Position numbers and translations under genes: made by a program
Source: a virus
Length of the DNA stretch: 42,637 nt
IMG/VR virus record: IMGVR_UViG_3300032241_002354
Coordinates: 1 to 42,637 of that record
Direction: 5' to 3' (one strand)
The notes under the pieces: generated by a model
The model's database searches: none
Told to the model about the DNA's origin: nothing
Seen by the model: the letters and a program-made list of their open reading frames with translations, nothing else
Shown: positions 25,784 through 35,308 of the stretch, in pieces
Layout: each line of letters opens with the position of its first letter
Numbering within the stretch: position 1 is the first letter of the stretch

Positions 25784-28700
25784 ATGTCTCTGAATTTTAA
25801 CGTTGGACCTTATTACGATGATTTTGATGCAACCAAAAACTTTCATCGTATTCTTTTTAAACCAGGTTATGCTGTTCAAGCTCGTGAATTAACACAGGCA
25901 CAATCAATATTACAAGACCAGATTACTAAATTTGGTTTAGGAATTTATAAAGATGGTTCAAAAGTTACTGGTGCAAATATTTGGATTGATTCCAATATTA
26001 TCACATTAAAAGTTACTTCAGCAGTTTCTTCAACAATCGATAGTTTTGTAGGATTATATGCAGTTGGTGGCACATCAGGTTTTTGTTCACAAATTATTTC
26101 TGTTGATGATATCAATTATTATTTAAGAACAAAAGCGGTTAACGTTGCAAACGGAAAATCATTTTCGTCTGGTGAAACAATCAACATATATGCTTCTAAA
26201 AGTGATGCTTTAAACGCAGCACTTGGTTACGTAATTGCTCCACAATATACCGCAACAGCAACTACTTCAACTTCTTTTACAAGAAATGCCACAGGTTCTT
26301 ATCTAAGTACCACACTTACAATGTCTACCGCTGGTTTAAATGTTGGTGACAATATTGTTTTAATTTCAGCTAAACTTAATACTTATGTTACGAGTATTTT
26401 AAGTTCAACACAATTAACAATTAACACACCACTAACACAAGATTTAAGTTCAACATCTATAACAATTAATCAATATTGTTCTGTATATGCATTAGAAGTT
26501 GGTATTGATGAAGGTGTTTGGTTTACAAATGGTTATTTTGTAAGAAACTCAGCATCAACTATTATACCAGATGCATTAAATGCTTTCCCATCAGTTGTTG
26601 TTGGTTTTGAAGTTGTAGAAAATGAAGTAGATTCTTATGGCGATTCTTCATTATTGGATCCAGCAATTGGTGCTTCAAATTATCAAGCACCTGGTGCAGA
26701 TAGATATCAAATTGTTTTAAATCTTGTAACTAAACCATATTTAAGTACACAGGTTGTACAAAATTTAACTACAAATAAATTTATTGAATTGTGTAGAATT
26801 AATTCAGGAATTGTTGAATCAATAACAACTAATCCTAATTTATCTAATATAGGCGATTTAATTGCACAAGGTATTTCAGACCAATCAGGTGACTTTATTG
26901 TTCAACCATTTAGTTTAGATATTGGTGATTATTTTGATAGTGCAAATACTTTACCTGCAACAATTAGTGCTGGTAAAGCATACATTGCTGGTTATCCAGT
27001 AGAAAAAATATCTTCTACACCATATCAATTAGAAAAAGCAAGAGATACTCAAACAGTTTCTTACCAAGATATATCAACTTATTATGGTAATTATATTAAA
27101 GTAACCAATTTACGTGGTTCTATACCTAATTTTCAAATAGGAACACAAGTAGAATTACATAATGTTGCTTCAACACTAGCATCATCTTTAACAAAAATTG
27201 GTTATGCAAATATAAGAAACTTTAATTATGATAGTGGTACAGGTTCATCATCAAACTATAAAGCATTTTTGTACAATGTATCATTAAGTAATAATCCATT
27301 TGCTAATGTTGTAAGTATGGCAATTCCTTATTCTGGAAGTTATACTACTCCTACATTTGCAGCTAACGTAGTTTCCGGTGCAACATTAACCGATAGTAAT
27401 TATAATTCGTTAGTATTTGCTTTACCTGTACAAAATATTGCTAACGTAGCAAACACAAATTATGTAACACGTAGATACTTCAACGCAACATCTTTCACTA
27501 ATGGTCAATATACTATTAACACTAATGGTTCAAATGAACAATTTATTGGTGGTTCAGGTACAATTGCATCAGCTTTAAGACAATTAAATTTTGCTGTAGT
27601 AACAACATCATCAAGTGGAAGTTATGCATCCGGTACATTAATTCCGATGGACCAATCGAATGTAAGTATCACAATTACCAATACGCCAGGAAGTGCAGGT
27701 CAAGCATCAATTAATATTGGAGGCGGCTTTAATGGTTCTGCATCAATTTATGCAACAGTTAGTGTTGCTGGTGATGCAATTAAGAATAAAGTATTACATT
27801 TAGATACAGCGGTGCCATTTTCAGCAAACGCAATTGGAACACCAATTGATTTAGGTGTATCTGACATTTATAATTTTAAAGGCATTTTTGAAATAGGAAA
27901 TACTGCAACTTATTTCGGAACTTGGAGTAACACAACAACTTATCCTATAAATGCGGCGACATTCTATAGCGGTAATGTTTATGTCTCTTTAGCTAATACA
28001 AATATAAATTACACACCAGATACAAATCCTAGTTGGTGGTCAGCAAAGTATGATGTAACACAAGGATATTATGTTTTAGATAATGGACAAAAAGATGCTT
28101 ACTATGACCATGGTAAAGTAACAAATACTTCTGGTGTAGCTAGAGGACAAGCAGTTGCTGTATTTGATTATTTTACACACTCAGGTGGATTAGGATTCTT
28201 TACAGTTAATTCTTATCCGGTAACCTATTCACAAATTCCAACATTTACTTCTCCACAATATGGTACAACATATAATCTAAGAGATGTAATTGATTTTAGA
28301 CCACGTAGAACAGATGGTATTGGCGTAACTACATTTGATAACTTCCAAATACCAGAACCTTTTAGTGATGCTTTCACAGATTATAAATTCTATCTACAAC
28401 GTATTGATAAAGTTGTTATGTACCCAACAGGAGTATTTAAAACTTTACGTGGTGTTAGTTCTTATAATAATCCAATTGCACCTGCTGATATTCCTGATGC
28501 TTTAACATTATTCACATTGCAATATCCTCCTTATACAGTTAATAGTAGTGTTGTAGTTAATACTCCAACTACTTTAAGACGTTACACAATGAGGGATATT
28601 GGATTATTAGATACTAGAATTAGTAATTTGGAATATTATACATCATTATCATTGGCTGAAAAAGAAGTTACTGGTAGTGACGTTACTGATTCCACAGGTT

Positions 28701-31700
28701 TGAATATTTTATTCAAGAATGGTTTCTTAGTTGACGGATTTAATGGCGGTAGTGTTGCTGACGTTAGTAATCCTGATTATGCGGCATCTATTGATACTAC
28801 AAACAAATATGCCAGACCATTATTCTTTTCTAATGTTGCACAATACAATGTGGTTGCAACACAAGGATCATTTAAGACAACCACAGGCAAACAAAATAAT
28901 TCATTATTCTTAAATGATAATATTGTTACTTTTTCTTATGATGAAACTCCTTTAGTTTTCCAAAATGTGGCCACAGAAATTATTAATGTTAATCCATTTA
29001 ATGTGGTTAACTTTTATGGCGCAGTAAAATTAAGTCCTTCTAGTGATATTTGGTATGATACAGCAACACAACCAGCAATCAATTTGGTTAATGAGGACCA
29101 AGCTGCATGGTCAGCTGCAGTTGGTGGAACAGGTAATGGTTCACAATGGAATGATTGGCAAATTAACTGGTCAGGACAAGATATTGTTGCGTCAACAAAT
29201 ACACCACAAATTAGTAGAGATACTGCTGCTATTACAAATGCAATATCATCACAAGGTTTAACTTCAACAGTACAAGGTGGTCCTGTTACTGTTTCTTCAA
29301 CGACTAAGGTAGTTTCAAACGCAATTATTCCTTATGCAAGAACTATTCCTGTATCATTTGAGGTTTCTGGTTTATCACCTTCTACACAAATACACACATT
29401 TATAAATGGTACTAACGTAGATGCATATATTACACCTTCTAATACATCAACTGATGCTATATCTTCTGTTGTTATATTGAGTGCAGGTTCTGGCTATACT
29501 AATGGTAACAATCAATCAATTGTTGTAATTCAAGGTTCTAATAGTATTATTGCTACTGCTACTGCAAACGTTGTTGGTGGACAAATTTCAGCTATTAATA
29601 TGACAGGTTTGGGTGCAGGTTATAATGCAAATAATTTAACAGTAACAATTAATCAGGCAAATACATCACCAGCAGTATTACAGGCAGTTATCGGTGGTGC
29701 TATAGGTGGAAAATTAATATCAGATAAACATGGTTACATAAACGGTACTGTTAATATTCCTAATGATGCAGCTTTACATTTCCAAACAGGTGCATTAACA
29801 TTTGAGTGGTCGGATAATTCATTATATACACAGTTATCAAAAACGTATGCAACTGCAAGATTTACTTCACAAGGTACTTTAGAAACATTACAAACTACTG
29901 TTGTTTCAACAAGACCACCTTCAGTAACATCTAAGTTACCTCCACCACCTCCACCTCCACCACCTCCACCAGCACCACCGGCTCCTACACCTACGCCACC
30001 ACCTCCAGCACCAGTTCCAAGTCCAGCTCCAACTGTGACGACAGGAACTTATGCTGTACAATTTAATCCTGTAAGTGGTGCTTACGGAGTTGCTGCAACA
30101 TTATTTGTATATTTGAGCAATATTGCTCCATCAAATTATTCATTTAGTATACCTTATACTAGTACAATTCCTGGTGTTTCTAGTGGTAGTGTTACAGTTA
30201 ATGTATCAACAGGAGCAACTTCTGGTTATGCAATTGTAAATCTATCAGGCGTAACTGGTGGTAGTGGCGGCACATTGTTAACTACCGTCTCAGCAACACA
30301 AAATACATTAACTTTTGCTGGAAATCAAAGTACATTTATAATGTCAGCACAAAGTTCAACTGCTGCACCAGCACCAGCACAAGGTGTTTATGGAACTAAT
30401 GCTTCAACTCCTGTTAATAACTATACTAGCAGTGCAAACTTTAACGTAAATGGTTGGACATATGCACAAGGAAGAACTTATGTTACAAACATAATTCAAG
30501 CCAATGTATTATATCATGGAAGTGTGGTTGCTAATTTACCGGCAGGAGGCGGTGTAGCTGCTTTGAATTTAATGTTTGATTACTTGTATAACGAATGGGT
30601 TGCACATCAAAGTTCAAATCCTACAATTCCAACTATGTTGTCTTATATGAATCAAGCGTTACAATCAATGTTAACATATGGTTCAAATTCTACACAACTT
30701 GCTGTGTTTATAAATGCTAACAGTTCATATACTGGTACATCAATGTATAATTGGCAAGCAGACACACTTACAAATTTAGTTGAAGCTTTATTAGCTCTCT
30801 CTAGTACACCTACAGGAACTTCTACAGCATTGACATCATTGAGTAATAATTGCTTTAATGGTATTGATCCACTATCACAAAACTTCTTTGTAAGTGAAAC
30901 ACAATTCCCACGTGGTGTTTTCTTATCTTCAGTTGATTTATTTGTGGCCACTAAAGACGTTAATGTTCCTTTAAGTATTAGAATTAGACCTACAGTAAAT
31001 GGTTATCCTGATGCAATCAATGATGTTCCAGGTTCAATTGTGTATTTGAATCCTGATTCCATTAATGTTCCTGCACAGGCAAATATTTTCCAAACAATTG
31101 GTTCTCCAACAACATTTACATTTAATCATCCAGTTTATTTGGCACCAGGACAATATTCTTTAATGATTGCTTCTGATTCAGACCAATATAATTTGTATGC
31201 AGCAAAAGTAGGAGACGTACAATATGGAACAGGAACTTCAGTATCAACTGTAACTTATGCTGGCGCATTATTTAAATCACAAAATTCTTCTACTTGGATT
31301 CCTTCACCAAGTGAAGAACTAGCATTCACATTAAGAATTTGTGATTTTGCTGGAGGTTCTGCAACATTTGATATTACATCTTTAGCTTCAAGTTCACCAA
31401 TTTATTTTGATTTAATGCAGTTAATGACTAGTGATATGACATTTAGTGATTATGATTCTATTACTTACAAAACATTAACTGTTGATAACACAACAAGTGT
31501 ACAATCTGGTGAAGTTAATATTTTTGCAAATCAAAATTATGAGTTTGCTACAAGACAAATCCAATCAAGTGCTGGTAACATTATTATTAGACCAACATTA
31601 ACTAATGCAGATAGATTTACTTCTCCTGTAATAGATTTAGAAAGATTGAATACTATATTGGTGCAAAATATTATTTCTCCGTATGTAAGTTCTGCAGCAA

Positions 31701-32137
31701 ATACTACTTATGAATCATTGGGTGGATTTGGTAATGATGCCGCTGTTGCTAAATATATAACACGCCGTGTAACACTTAATAATAATTTTGATTCTACTGG
31801 CTTAACAGTCTATATGGATGTTAATCGTAGACCAGGAACATCAATTGAAGTATATTATAAAGTTCAAAACTCACAGGATCCAAATAATTTTGATAACCAA
31901 CCTTATGTGTTGATGAGTCCTAAATCTGTAAATACAGTAGGCGGTAGTGTATTAACAACAGGAGTTGATAATTGGACATCTGATACATATCAGGCACTTA
32001 ATATTACATATAATGACCAAGTATCAGGTTCAACATATAAAAACTTTAAAGTCTTTTCAATTAAAGTTGTATTTTATTCTAGTAATCCTGCACTTGTTCC
32101 AAAAATTAAAAACTTTAGGGCAATTGCTACTGCATAA
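25784..32137 (+). CDS. giant DUF4815-type baseplate/tail structural protein (2117 aa)
   Basis: Large structural protein resembling the DUF4815-containing virion proteins of T4-like cyanophages. Seen: N-terminal DATKNFHRILFKPGYAVQAR and ELTQAQSILQDQITKF, the DUF4815 signature; long beta-rich body; a GSGY-type module at about residues 1226-1305; a run of 11 prolines at residues 1386-1396 within a Pro/Ala-rich linker up to about 1420; an Ig-like/beta stretch; a helical part (1560-1680); then the conserved C-terminal block DPLSQNFFVSETQFPRGVFL and a terminal IKNFRAIATA. It is by far the largest protein in the window. Probable wedge or fibre-anchoring adapter (gp10-like position). The Pro-rich and Ig parts look like an inserted module. 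Confidence 0.78.
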   Translation: MSLNFNVGPYYDDFDATKNFHRILFKPGYAVQARELTQAQSILQDQITKFGLGIYKDGSKVTGANIWIDSNIITLKVTSAVSSTIDSFVGLYAVGGTSGFCSQIISVDDINYYLRTKAVNVANGKSFSSGETINIYASKSDALNAALGYVIAPQYTATATTSTSFTRNATGSYLSTTLTMSTAGLNVGDNIVLISAKLNTYVTSILSSTQLTINTPLTQDLSSTSITINQYCSVYALEVGIDEGVWFTNGYFVRNSASTIIPDALNAFPSVVVGFEVVENEVDSYGDSSLLDPAIGASNYQAPGADRYQIVLNLVTKPYLSTQVVQNLTTNKFIELCRINSGIVESITTNPNLSNIGDLIAQGISDQSGDFIVQPFSLDIGDYFDSANTLPATISAGKAYIAGYPVEKISSTPYQLEKARDTQTVSYQDISTYYGNYIKVTNLRGSIPNFQIGTQVELHNVASTLASSLTKIGYANIRNFNYDSGTGSSSNYKAFLYNVSLSNNPFANVVSMAIPYSGSYTTPTFAANVVSGATLTDSNYNSLVFALPVQNIANVANTNYVTRRYFNATSFTNGQYTINTNGSNEQFIGGSGTIASALRQLNFAVVTTSSSGSYASGTLIPMDQSNVSITITNTPGSAGQASINIGGGFNGSASIYATVSVAGDAIKNKVLHLDTAVPFSANAIGTPIDLGVSDIYNFKGIFEIGNTATYFGTWSNTTTYPINAATFYSGNVYVSLANTNINYTPDTNPSWWSAKYDVTQGYYVLDNGQKDAYYDHGKVTNTSGVARGQAVAVFDYFTHSGGLGFFTVNSYPVTYSQIPTFTSPQYGTTYNLRDVIDFRPRRTDGIGVTTFDNFQIPEPFSDAFTDYKFYLQRIDKVVMYPTGVFKTLRGVSSYNNPIAPADIPDALTLFTLQYPPYTVNSSVVVNTPTTLRRYTMRDIGLLDTRISNLEYYTSLSLAEKEVTGSDVTDSTGLNILFKNGFLVDGFNGGSVADVSNPDYAASIDTTNKYARPLFFSNVAQYNVVATQGSFKTTTGKQNNSLFLNDNIVTFSYDETPLVFQNVATEIINVNPFNVVNFYGAVKLSPSSDIWYDTATQPAINLVNEDQAAWSAAVGGTGNGSQWNDWQINWSGQDIVASTNTPQISRDTAAITNAISSQGLTSTVQGGPVTVSSTTKVVSNAIIPYARTIPVSFEVSGLSPSTQIHTFINGTNVDAYITPSNTSTDAISSVVILSAGSGYTNGNNQSIVVIQGSNSIIATATANVVGGQISAINMTGLGAGYNANNLTVTINQANTSPAVLQAVIGGAIGGKLISDKHGYINGTVNIPNDAALHFQTGALTFEWSDNSLYTQLSKTYATARFTSQGTLETLQTTVVSTRPPSVTSKLPPPPPPPPPPPAPPAPTPTPPPPAPVPSPAPTVTTGTYAVQFNPVSGAYGVAATLFVYLSNIAPSNYSFSIPYTSTIPGVSSGSVTVNVSTGATSGYAIVNLSGVTGGSGGTLLTTVSATQNTLTFAGNQSTFIMSAQSSTAAPAPAQGVYGTNASTPVNNYTSSANFNVNGWTYAQGRTYVTNIIQANVLYHGSVVANLPAGGGVAALNLMFDYLYNEWVAHQSSNPTIPTMLSYMNQALQSMLTYGSNSTQLAVFINANSSYTGTSMYNWQADTLTNLVEALLALSSTPTGTSTALTSLSNNCFNGIDPLSQNFFVSETQFPRGVFLSSVDLFVATKDVNVPLSIRIRPTVNGYPDAINDVPGSIVYLNPDSINVPAQANIFQTIGSPTTFTFNHPVYLAPGQYSLMIASDSDQYNLYAAKVGDVQYGTGTSVSTVTYAGALFKSQNSSTWIPSPSEELAFTLRICDFAGGSATFDITSLASSSPIYFDLMQLMTSDMTFSDYDSITYKTLTVDNTTSVQSGEVNIFANQNYEFATRQIQSSAGNIIIRPTLTNADRFTSPVIDLERLNTILVQNIISPYVSSAANTTYESLGGFGNDAAVAKYITRRVTLNNNFDSTGLTVYMDVNRRPGTSIEVYYKVQNSQDPNNFDNQPYVLMSPKSVNTVGGSVLTTGVDNWTSDTYQALNITYNDQVSGSTYKNFKVFSIKVVFYSSNPALVPKIKNFRAIATA

Positions 32138-32138
32138 A

Positions 32139-32345
32139 ATGAAACTATATAAAGTTGAACAACATCCTGATTTAGTAAAGGATATGGATAGTAAGGCCGT
32201 ATTAAATACCAATTATGCGGCCTTAGTAGAGTATAGAAAAAAACAAGAAATGAAAGAAGAAATAGATACTTTAAAAAATGAAGTTAAAGATATCAAACTT
32301 TTATTAAACAAAATTGTAAATATGCTAGAAGGTACAAATGTCTAA
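32139..32345 (+). CDS. small coiled-coil virion protein (68 aa)
   Basis: Starts at the ATG 32139, immediately after the giant protein's stop. Residues 1-30 read MKLYKVEQHPDLVKDMDSKA and NTNYAALVEY; residues 30-65 form a charged coiled coil (EMKEEIDTLKNEVKDIKLLL). A longer frame from 31965 overlaps the giant gene and is rejected as start. The same short type (VEQHPxLVKDxxSxAVxNTN) accompanies the large structural proteins of T4-like aquatic phages, as I remember. The next gene starts inside it (ATGTCTAA overlap). Function unknown; a trimeric adapter is plausible. Confidence 0.75.
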   Translation: MKLYKVEQHPDLVKDMDSKAVLNTNYAALVEYRKKQEMKEEIDTLKNEVKDIKLLLNKIVNMLEGTNV

Positions 32346-34941
32346 TACAGTATCATTATTAAGTTTAAGTAATACGTTTAGTGATTTGGTAACTACAACC
32401 AATTCTCTCGCCAAAGAGAATAATGATGTTGCTGCCAATAATTATACGAAACCAACAGGAACATTATATTTAAATGATCCATTATTAGGTTTATCCGTTG
32501 CTAACAATGCAGTTGTTGCCGGTCAATTACAAGTACAAGGAATAGGTTCATCAGCTTATATACAAAATAATATACAAGTTGGTGGACAAATATTTGCAAC
32601 GAATTCTGTAGTGTCTGTATATGCAACAGGTACAATACAAGCAAATTCCAATGTTTATATTAATGGTACTGGTACTTCTTTAACTGTGGCCAATAATGCT
32701 AATATTTTAGGCACAGCACAAGTTAATATTTTAAATTCTAATACTGCTACAATTACATCCGCTACTATTACCGCCATTAATAATAATTATTTGTCTGGTT
32801 CATATGCACAGGCAAATGCAGCTAACGATTTAGCAACTTCTGGTTACAGACAGGCAAATGCAGCCACTCAATCAGCCTCTTTTGCTTTTCAACAGGCAAA
32901 CGCTGGATTTATCCAAGCAAATGCAGCTTTTGTAACTGCAAATCAAGCATTAGATTTATCAACATCTGCATATAGACAGGCAAACGCTGCAACTAATTCA
33001 GCTCAAGCTGGTTATAATCAAGCCAATGCTGTATTTGCAAAAGCAAATTCTGGATTTGATGCCGCTAATGCTGGTTATTTACAAGCAAATGCTGCAACTA
33101 ATTCTGCACAAGCTGGTTACATACAAGCTAATGCATCTTTTGCTAAAGTAAATTCTGCCTTTGATGCGGCTAATGCAGCTTACACATTTGCAAATACAAG
33201 ATTTGCGTCCGTAGGTGGTACAATTGGTGGTGCAGTTTCAATTACAGGCGGTTTAACTGTAGGTGGCAATTTTACTATTAATGGCACAACAATTACCGAT
33301 TCCAATACTCTAGTATTAAGAACACTTACCGGTACTACTGATGGTTTATCATCAAAATTAGTTATCAATAGAGGTTCTGGTATTACTCCTGGTGCAAATG
33401 CCGAATTAAGATGGAATGATGCAAGTCAATATTGGGATGTAAGAGACACAACTAACTCTGCACCATCAGGAACTTATGGAACTTATTATCAATTATTGAC
33501 ATCAAATTTTGTTACATCAAATATTAATTCACAAATAACAACTAATGTTGCAAGTATAGCGGCTGTTAATACTGTATTAACTTATGCACAGGCAGCTTAT
33601 GCTTCTTCAAATGCCGGTGCAGGTTTATTTGCAACTGCTGCTTACAATCAAGCCAATGCGGCCAATTCTTTAGCAACTTCTGCTTACTATAATGCTAACC
33701 AAGCATTTATACAAGCCAATGCGGCCTTTACTGCTGCTAACAATTATACATCTGCTGTTGCTATTGTACAAGCGTATACTGTTGGTGTAGACAATGGTCA
33801 AAACGTACAAATTCAATCTGCACAATCAACAGCATCAGCCGCATATTTAAATTCAAACGCAGCTTTTACACAAGCAAATGCAGCCTTTACGCAAGCTAAT
33901 GCGGCTAATAGTTTAGCATCTTCAGGTTATTATAATGCAAATCAGGCATTCATTCAAGCAAATGCAGCCTTCACACAAGGAAATACAGCTGCATCTTCTT
34001 TAGCAACGTCTGTTGCTTATATTGCTGGTGTAGATTCGCAACAAAATACTTGGATTACTGCAAATCAAACATATTCAATTGCTGCTTATACTCAGGCAAA
34101 TACAGCACTTTCAACTGGTTGGAATGCTAATGCGGCATTTACACAAGCTAATGCAGCCAATAGTTTAGCAGGTTCTGGTTACTATAATGCTAACCAAGCA
34201 TTTATACAAGCCAATGCCGCTTTTACTAAAGCTAATACTAATGCGGGAAATGATTATGCAACTGCTGCTTATGCACAGGCAAATGCTACAAATGGTAAAA
34301 TGGAATCTGCGTATGCTCAAGCAAATGCTTCCAATAGTTTAGCAGGTTCTGGTTACTATAATGCTAACCAAGCATTTATACAAGCCAATGCGGCCTTTAC
34401 TCAGGCAAATTCAACAAATACAAGTTTATCTACTTTCATTACTTTAGATAATGGTATTAATGCTTATCAAAATACGTTTACTCAGGCAGCATTCAACTCT
34501 GCAAATGCCGCCAATAATTTACTTGTAAATACAGTCGGCGTAATAGCTAATAATGCTTTATCAAATACAAATGGTGGACAAATAACAAGTTCAACATTTA
34601 AAGCCTATAAAGAATTTATTACACTTGCAACGGTATCTACATCAACTTATGCTATTGATTTATCTGTATCAAATATTTTTGAATTAACTATAAATACCAA
34701 TTGCACATTATCATTTATTAATCCTCCAGGTAGTATTGGTGGTACAACAATGATGTCCTTTACTGTAGTATTAATTTATGGTGCTGGAGTTACTTCAGTA
34801 ACATTACCAACCGCTAAATACTCTGATGGTATAACACCTGTTTTAACCTATACAAGCGGTGCAGTAGATGTGTTGACATTCTTCACTTATAATGGTGGTT
34901 CAACTTACATTGGTGCATACGCAATGAGTAACGTACAATAA
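32338..34941 (+). CDS. tail fibre with long QAN heptad-repeat shaft (867 aa)
   Basis: Fibre with a coiled-coil-like shaft. Residues about 155-290 and 415-720 are almost continuous seven-residue repeats, e.g. AYRQANAATNSAQAGYNQAN and [17 protein letters not shown], in which an aromatic and the second Ala return every seventh position. A beta segment (about 285-400: GGTIGGAVSITGGLTVGGNF, ELRWNDASQYWDVRD) lies between the two; the C-terminal 130 residues are a globular beta domain (SNIFELTINTNCTLSFINPP, GAGVTSVTLP). Several units are repeated exactly in DNA (61 bases, 34157 and 34331). The heptad phase suggests a trimeric coiled coil. Overlaps the previous gene by 8 bases. Confidence 0.8.
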   Translation: MSNTVSLLSLSNTFSDLVTTTNSLAKENNDVAANNYTKPTGTLYLNDPLLGLSVANNAVVAGQLQVQGIGSSAYIQNNIQVGGQIFATNSVVSVYATGTIQANSNVYINGTGTSLTVANNANILGTAQVNILNSNTATITSATITAINNNYLSGSYAQANAANDLATSGYRQANAATQSASFAFQQANAGFIQANAAFVTANQALDLSTSAYRQANAATNSAQAGYNQANAVFAKANSGFDAANAGYLQANAATNSAQAGYIQANASFAKVNSAFDAANAAYTFANTRFASVGGTIGGAVSITGGLTVGGNFTINGTTITDSNTLVLRTLTGTTDGLSSKLVINRGSGITPGANAELRWNDASQYWDVRDTTNSAPSGTYGTYYQLLTSNFVTSNINSQITTNVASIAAVNTVLTYAQAAYASSNAGAGLFATAAYNQANAANSLATSAYYNANQAFIQANAAFTAANNYTSAVAIVQAYTVGVDNGQNVQIQSAQSTASAAYLNSNAAFTQANAAFTQANAANSLASSGYYNANQAFIQANAAFTQGNTAASSLATSVAYIAGVDSQQNTWITANQTYSIAAYTQANTALSTGWNANAAFTQANAANSLAGSGYYNANQAFIQANAAFTKANTNAGNDYATAAYAQANATNGKMESAYAQANASNSLAGSGYYNANQAFIQANAAFTQANSTNTSLSTFITLDNGINAYQNTFTQAAFNSANAANNLLVNTVGVIANNALSNTNGGQITSSTFKAYKEFITLATVSTSTYAIDLSVSNIFELTINTNCTLSFINPPGSIGGTTMMSFTVVLIYGAGVTSVTLPTAKYSDGITPVLTYTSGAVDVLTFFTYNGGSTYIGAYAMSNVQ
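34157..34217 (+). repeat. 61-bp exact direct repeat, copy 1
   Basis: Identical, base for base, to 34331-34391 (offset 174 bases, 58 codons), encoding the heptad unit SLAGSGYYNANQAFIQAN within the fibre shaft. A shorter version shares about 45 bases with the stretch near 33684. Confidence 0.85.
34331..34391 (+). repeat. 61-bp exact direct repeat, copy 2
   Basis: Second copy of the repeat at 34157-34217, in frame, so recombination between them would lengthen or shorten the fibre by 58 residues. Confidence 0.85.
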
Positions 34942-34947
34942 TAAATA
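34940..34947 (+). promoter_or_regulatory. possible late promoter AATAAATA
   Basis: Seven of eight bases match TATAAATA (also the NATAAATA form reported for T4-like cyanophages). It begins at the stop of the fibre gene; the start would be near 34954, just ahead of AAGGAG and the ATG at 34967. Confidence 0.5.
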
Positions 34948-34966
34948 AGTATAAAAGGAGTATCAA

Positions 34967-35305
34967 ATGGCTTTTGAAAGAATCGATGATTTAAATTTAT
35001 ATGGCGGTTTAACAGAAAACGCCTATGATTGTTATCGTGTTAATAAATGGATGACCGAACAAGGTTATAAATTTCAACACATGTTTTACCATGACGAGTT
35101 TCAATGTAATTCAACAATGGATGTTTTAAATACTTGGTTTGACCTTACATTGCAAACACGACCAATCACACAATTTCCTGTTTTAGTATACCTTGAAGTT
35201 GACCCTGACCTAATGATTTCACAATACAAACGTAGATTCATTCAAGGTGCAGATAATATTATTGCTCAGCTTCCTGCTCTTTGGGCATTAGGTAGAACGA
35301 GTTAA
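34967..35305 (+). CDS. hypothetical protein, 112 aa
   Basis: I do not recognise a family. Seen: soluble, mixed alpha/beta, two Cys (YDCYRVNKW, EFQCNSTM), a core TQFPVLVYLEVDPDLMISQY and RRFIQGADNIIAQLPALW. Good ribosome binding site AAGGAG. It stands between a fibre gene and the collagen-like gene, preceded by a possible late promoter; a role in assembly or modification of these fibres is possible but only by position. Confidence 0.7.
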   Translation: MAFERIDDLNLYGGLTENAYDCYRVNKWMTEQGYKFQHMFYHDEFQCNSTMDVLNTWFDLTLQTRPITQFPVLVYLEVDPDLMISQYKRRFIQGADNIIAQLPALWALGRTS

Positions 35306-35308
35306 AAA

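Noticed and set aside
31965-32138. Upstream extension of the small coiled-coil gene to ATG 31965
   Set aside because: This part overlaps the conserved end of the giant protein in another frame and is low in complexity (Ile/His/Leu-rich); the internal ATG at 32139 gives the compact conserved protein.
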